Origin: Methylococcus capsulatus str. Texas = ATCC 19069 | Lineage (GTDB): Bacteria; Pseudomonadota; Gammaproteobacteria; Methylococcales; Methylococcaceae | NCBI RefSeq assembly: GCF_000424685.1 | Contig: NZ_KE384224.1 | Span: 496,001 to 560,000, forward strand | DNA: 64,000 nucleotides | Reading direction: 5' to 3' | Shown here: in pieces, positions 60,312 through 64,000 of the stretch | How positions within the stretch are numbered: the first letter of the stretch is position 1 | Layout of the letters: each line of letters opens with the position of its first letter | Program-made: the position numbers and the translations under genes | The notes under the pieces: model-generated | What the model was told of the DNA's origin: nothing | The model's input: only the letters and a program-made list of their open reading frames with translations | The model's database searches: none

Positions 60312-63300
60312 TTAAGGGCGGACTCCAGACGTGAAGGTCCCTGAAAGCAGGACTGATTGCGTTACCGGCGTCCCCGTGTAGTTGATGGCAACGACGTCCA
60401 TCTTCTTGGGCGTCTTGTCACCTTTCGTGATCTTCGCGTCACAATACGTATTGGGATTGATATCCGGATTGTGTTGCGTATTGCAGGATGCCTGAAATTG
60501 TCCGCCGAACGTCAGCGAATAGTTGAGCGGCTTGCCAGACGTGATGATGGCTTTCGGCCAGGTAACATGGACGGTCACCCCGTCCGGCATCAGCTCGCCA
60601 GTCACCTTGGCACCATTCGGCCAGAATACCGCATCGGGATCAGGCCCGTTTTTCGGTGGTTGAGCGATCGAAACACCGACCCGCGGCATATTCACATAGT
60701 CGAGTCCCATGTATACCACGTCGCGCGCAAGTGGCGCCCCGGCCCATACGGCCGATACGTTCACATTGTTGCAAAAACCGGAAACACTGAAATACGGGCT
60801 CGAATTATCGATACAATACTGCAGATCCTTTGCATTGAGGTCTGAGGTCACCGGAGGTGCGCCGGTGTGCTTCTTTCCTGTCGGAAAACCCCACAGAGTG
60901 GTCCAGTCCGTCACCTTCGAACCGGTGTAAATATCGATGATACCGGTCTTCTTTTCCGGCGCCATGCTCAGCTTCAGTTCGTCGCCAAACTTATCCTTCG
61001 CCACGATTTCGCACGGCAGATAGCCTTTCGCAGTGTCGTACACCAAGGGGAGCGTCTGGGCCCCCGGACCCCGGATCGGGACCTGATGGCCGCAAGTCGT
61101 CAGGCTGACCCAGTTATTGGCCTGCGGAACATCGGCTTTCTTCAGGGCGATCTGATCGTACAGTCGCGCTTCACCGGCGGACCAGCCCGTGTCCACGTCG
61201 AAGTTCAGAACACTGATCGCCTGTTCACTGACCGCATCGACGTTGAGCGCCTGCGCAGGGAAAACGTCCGCGGGCTTGTTGAGGAAAACACGGTCGATCA
61301 AATCCTGATAGGTGTGGTTCTTACCCTTGCTGTTCTCTTTTTCCTGGGCCGCCAGAGCCTCCAGATCGGTCTTCGTGGTCAGCGGATTGGTCAGCTGCCA
61401 CGTACCGTTGGCGTCGTGTCCGAGCACGGCCAGCTTATCGCCCTCCCTGAGCAGGAACGGACGCTTGCCGTGGCTTTCGGCGACCTGCTCCAGCTTGGCC
61501 CTTATGGCCTCGATGCTGGTACCGGTATTCAGCCAAGCCAGGCTGAACTGATCCCGGTTATATCCCCAGGTCACCGTGTATTGCTGGTAAGGATCGTAAG
61601 GGCGTTTGTTCTCCAGCGCGGTAACGCCGCCGGCATCGACGGTGAAGCCGGACGCCGCATCACGGAAGTTGCCGTATTTGTCGTCGATCGAGAAGGAGTA
61701 CGACACTGAACCCAGGCCGTCTTTGCCACTGTCGTGCACCAACCTGGTATAGGGATTGAGGTTGAACTGGCTGTCGTACGGCGCGGCGAAGGTCAGGAAC
61801 GGATCGAACTGCCACTGTTGTACGTCCGCCTTGGGTACGCTGGGATGGTTAGGATCGTATGGATCATTGGCCTCAAAGGCGACGCCGCGCAGAAGCGCCT
61901 GCACGCGCCCCGGGAGGTCTCCTCCCAGCACTTTCGAATCATAGCCTACGATTTGCTGGATGATACAGAAATTCTTAGTATTCTCATCCGTCGGGTATGG
62001 CGCTTTCGGGAACCCGCACTTCTCCCAGACCTTCGCTTGATTTGGATTGAATCCATCGACGGGATCGTTGGTAAAATGATCCCATACGACCTTCACACTT
62101 TCCTGGAATTTCTCGCAAAAATACTGATGCCTGAAAGTGCAGTCCTGAACGGCCTTCTTGCTGTCGTACCTGCAGACATGATCTGGCCACTTCAGCTGCT
62201 CCAAATTATTCTTATCTGCGCAAAATCCTGGATTGTCTTTCTGTTTCACCCAATACATCCAACGGTCGATATAGGGCTGCACCAGCGGATTACCAGGCTT
62301 TTTCATTTTCTCGTCATACCGCACGCCGGTAATCAGAGTCCCCTTGTCAGTGACATAGTTGGTCCCCGTGTAGTAATTCGTCGAAGGACCACGTGTCAGG
62401 GTCATATCGATACTATTATAACCACCAGGAAAGTGCGGAATTATAGTGTTACCGGCGTTCTTTCCCAATTCCTTGGGCAGCAGATCGCTGAAGGTATTTA
62501 TTTCTTTATTTTGGGAATTGAAATACTGACTCGTGTAAGCAGCGAATACGGGCCAGACATTTTTCCTTCCACCGCGGCCGTCCGGATCGGTAAGGAAGCC
62601 GTCTATCCGCTTTTTGAATTGAGCCAGGTCGTTGACTCCATTCGCGTTGACGGTAGCGGCGGAGCCGCCCATGTAGCCCGTAGCGCCATGATTGGCGACG
62701 GAGCCGGCCACGGGAATATACAATTCGTCGACCATGGACACATCGATGTCCGCCATCGGATCGCCGGTATCCATGTTTTGATCCGTGGGATTGTCCGCAT
62801 CGAAGGTGAATTCGGCCAACTGCGCCGGCGCATCCACGGAATAGCTGGCACCGGACACACCTGTCATGCAGTTTCCCTTGACTGCCTCACTTTCTACGGT
62901 ATTGTCCCCCTTGTAACAATCGACAACTTCCGACGGATGCGTCGGATCGTCAAATTTGGTGATGACTTTTGTCTGCAAAGGGTCCAATTTGACTATATTG
63001 GCCTCGTACGTTTTTAGAGCCACTGGAAAAATATAGACACGGCCGCTCTGATACCAGCAATTCTTGTCGACCGTCTTCCCGCCGACATTCACCTGTTTTT
63101 GGTCACGCGGAATCCAGACGGTTATTTTCTTGCCCGCAGGCAACCCTTCTGTCTTCACGTCATAGTTGATGATGATCCGCCTGTCCCCAGTGGCCGCGGC
63201 GCCGTCGCAGATGTCTGCCGGGACCTGGATGACAGGATAGACAGTAAATGGAAAATCGTTCTGGAACGTGATATAGCGATTGTACTTGTCGTCCGCCTTC

Positions 63301-63383
63301 TTGGCTTCCGCCGGCGGAACCGCCAGCGACAGCAGGCACAAGGCGGGGACCGCCAAACGCAGATAGCTCATTGGCTGCTTCAT
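60312..63383 (-). CDS. Large secreted protein with thaumatin/GH64-like N-terminal region
   Basis: A 1023-residue exported protein with a clear signal peptide (VPALCLLSLAVPPAEA, cleavage near residue 27). The first domain, YITFQNDFPFTVYPVIQVP followed by KKITVWIPRD and CWYQSGRVYIFPVAL, resembles thaumatin-like and GH64 beta-1,3-glucanase folds. VDELYIPVAGSVANHG suits the same superfamily. The remaining ~700 residues are not recognised; they are rich in Asp, Asn, Tyr and paired Cys. The ATG at 63383 has GAGGAG 9 nt upstream and begins directly at the signal peptide; an earlier ATG at 63392 abuts that site. A binding or glycan-degrading role outside the cell is inference. Confidence 0.7.
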   Translation of the reverse strand: MKQPMSYLRLAVPALCLLSLAVPPAEAKKADDKYNRYITFQNDFPFTVYPVIQVPADICDGAAATGDRRIIINYDVKTEGLPAGKKITVWIPRDQKQVNVGGKTVDKNCWYQSGRVYIFPVALKTYEANIVKLDPLQTKVITKFDDPTHPSEVVDCYKGDNTVESEAVKGNCMTGVSGASYSVDAPAQLAEFTFDADNPTDQNMDTGDPMADIDVSMVDELYIPVAGSVANHGATGYMGGSAATVNANGVNDLAQFKKRIDGFLTDPDGRGGRKNVWPVFAAYTSQYFNSQNKEINTFSDLLPKELGKNAGNTIIPHFPGGYNSIDMTLTRGPSTNYYTGTNYVTDKGTLITGVRYDEKMKKPGNPLVQPYIDRWMYWVKQKDNPGFCADKNNLEQLKWPDHVCRYDSKKAVQDCTFRHQYFCEKFQESVKVVWDHFTNDPVDGFNPNQAKVWEKCGFPKAPYPTDENTKNFCIIQQIVGYDSKVLGGDLPGRVQALLRGVAFEANDPYDPNHPSVPKADVQQWQFDPFLTFAAPYDSQFNLNPYTRLVHDSGKDGLGSVSYSFSIDDKYGNFRDAASGFTVDAGGVTALENKRPYDPYQQYTVTWGYNRDQFSLAWLNTGTSIEAIRAKLEQVAESHGKRPFLLREGDKLAVLGHDANGTWQLTNPLTTKTDLEALAAQEKENSKGKNHTYQDLIDRVFLNKPADVFPAQALNVDAVSEQAISVLNFDVDTGWSAGEARLYDQIALKKADVPQANNWVSLTTCGHQVPIRGPGAQTLPLVYDTAKGYLPCEIVAKDKFGDELKLSMAPEKKTGIIDIYTGSKVTDWTTLWGFPTGKKHTGAPPVTSDLNAKDLQYCIDNSSPYFSVSGFCNNVNVSAVWAGAPLARDVVYMGLDYVNMPRVGVSIAQPPKNGPDPDAVFWPNGAKVTGELMPDGVTVHVTWPKAIITSGKPLNYSLTFGGQFQASCNTQHNPDINPNTYCDAKITKGDKTPKKMDVVAINYTGTPVTQSVLLSGTFTSGVRP

Positions 63384-64000
63384 TGTTCTCATCTCCTCAA
63401 TAGACAGTGCGTCGTAAAACTGACCGACTCCACTGCTCTTTACCTTCCGTATCCTGCCCCTTTCGGGCTCCCTATTCTGTAGGCACGCACCCCGACACTT
63501 TTTTGGCACCATGGGTCGTGATTAGTTCCCGTCTTCTGCACTTACGCCCACTAAGACTCTATCGCCCCAAGGCCAGAAATTTCCTGAAGACACACCGAAT
63601 GCGGGGACGGTGAACATCCTCTATCCAGAGGTGCCCGGGAGTCTTGGCTCGACGGCCCGGCCGCGCTCAGGCTGGTGCACCTTCCATTCATCTGCAAAGG
63701 ACGTTGAAACTGGTCTTCGCCCTGATATCCGATCCTGAACCGGCTGGGGGTGTATGGCACTGCGACGCCGATCCGTTCGTTAGCGGGCGGATGGGAGATT
63801 TGATTGATGTCGAAGGGCGCGTCCGCTTGACGTGGCCCTTTTGCCGTAGAACAGGATTGCGCCCCTGGTCATTTGGGAGCGTCATTATCGATCGTTATGT
63901 TCATCGTGCCGGCCCAAACTCCCCAAAATACAACTGAATTGGTTTTTTTTAGAGCGCGAAACGAACTTCGGTTCCTTTTTACCAAACCGAACAGTTTTAA
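63384..64000. other. Intergenic region at right window edge
   Basis: No gene I can support. It should hold the promoter of the large secreted-protein gene. A hairpin at 63813-63842 (AAGGGC with GCCCTT, inner CGTC/GACG, then TT) could end a transcript from the left. Short frames on both strands lack motifs and start signals. Confidence 0.4.

Noticed and set aside
63644-63937. 97-codon plus-strand frame at the right edge
   Set aside because: No ribosome-binding site, no recognisable motif, and overlapping frames of similar length on the other strand.

Overview
The window is G+C-rich chromosomal DNA of a gammaproteobacterium, most likely a methanotroph close to Methylococcus. The infB-rbfA-truB-rpsO-pnp order, queG, sufT, ubiG, yciK and a serB gene inside a Yej-type ABC operon fit Gammaproteobacteria. 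An ABC/beta-propeller gene set of the kind tied to PQQ-dependent alcohol dehydrogenases fits a methylotrophic lifestyle. The species is an inference; no rRNA or tRNA gene is present to anchor it.

Layout. 1-6.1 kb: translation and RNA-processing operon infB (5' end missing), rbfA, truB, rpsO, pnp, closed by a perfect hairpin terminator. 6.2-13.3 kb (minus strand): a YccA/BI-1 membrane protein, a yeast-type cytosine deaminase, and a three-gene DUF2760-Hsp70-Hsp70(DUF3731) chaperone cluster. 13.5-17.2 kb: glutathione S-transferase, queG, and the nnr-tsaE pair. 17.2-21.9 kb (minus): a heavy-metal RND pump (CusA/CusB type) with a PII-like regulator. 22.1-31 kb (plus): AmiC-type amidase, murF coupled to a secreted RNase T2, four membrane proteins of unknown role, and a multidomain cell-wall hydrolase. 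31-35 kb: a regulatory-looking A+T-rich gap and dnaE. 35.5-42.7 kb (minus): one tightly coupled run of eight genes, PQQ-associated binding protein, beta-propeller, ABC ATPase and permease, then rmlB-rmlA-rmlC-rmlD for dTDP-L-rhamnose. 42.8-46.2 kb: TolC-family outer-membrane protein, murI and an AI-2E-family permease. 46.2-47.0 kb: a decayed aminotransferase gene. 47.2-50.5 kb (plus): MTA/SAH deaminase, ubiG, yciK, sufT. 50.7-58.2 kb (minus): ykvA-like gene and a Yej-type oligopeptide ABC transporter with serB inside the operon. 58.3-59.1 kb: fabI. 59.1-64 kb: visibly more A+T-rich DNA with two secreted proteins of unknown function, one of 1023 residues with a thaumatin/GH64-like N-terminal region.

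Functionally the window is mostly housekeeping (translation, envelope precursors, DNA replication, cofactor repair) with four accessory blocks worth attention: the Hsp70/DUF2760 cluster, the membrane protein plus cell-wall hydrolase pair at 27.8-30.9 kb, the PQQ-ABC/rhamnose operon, and the low-G+C secreted-protein block at the right end. No insertion sequence, CRISPR array, prophage or tRNA was seen.
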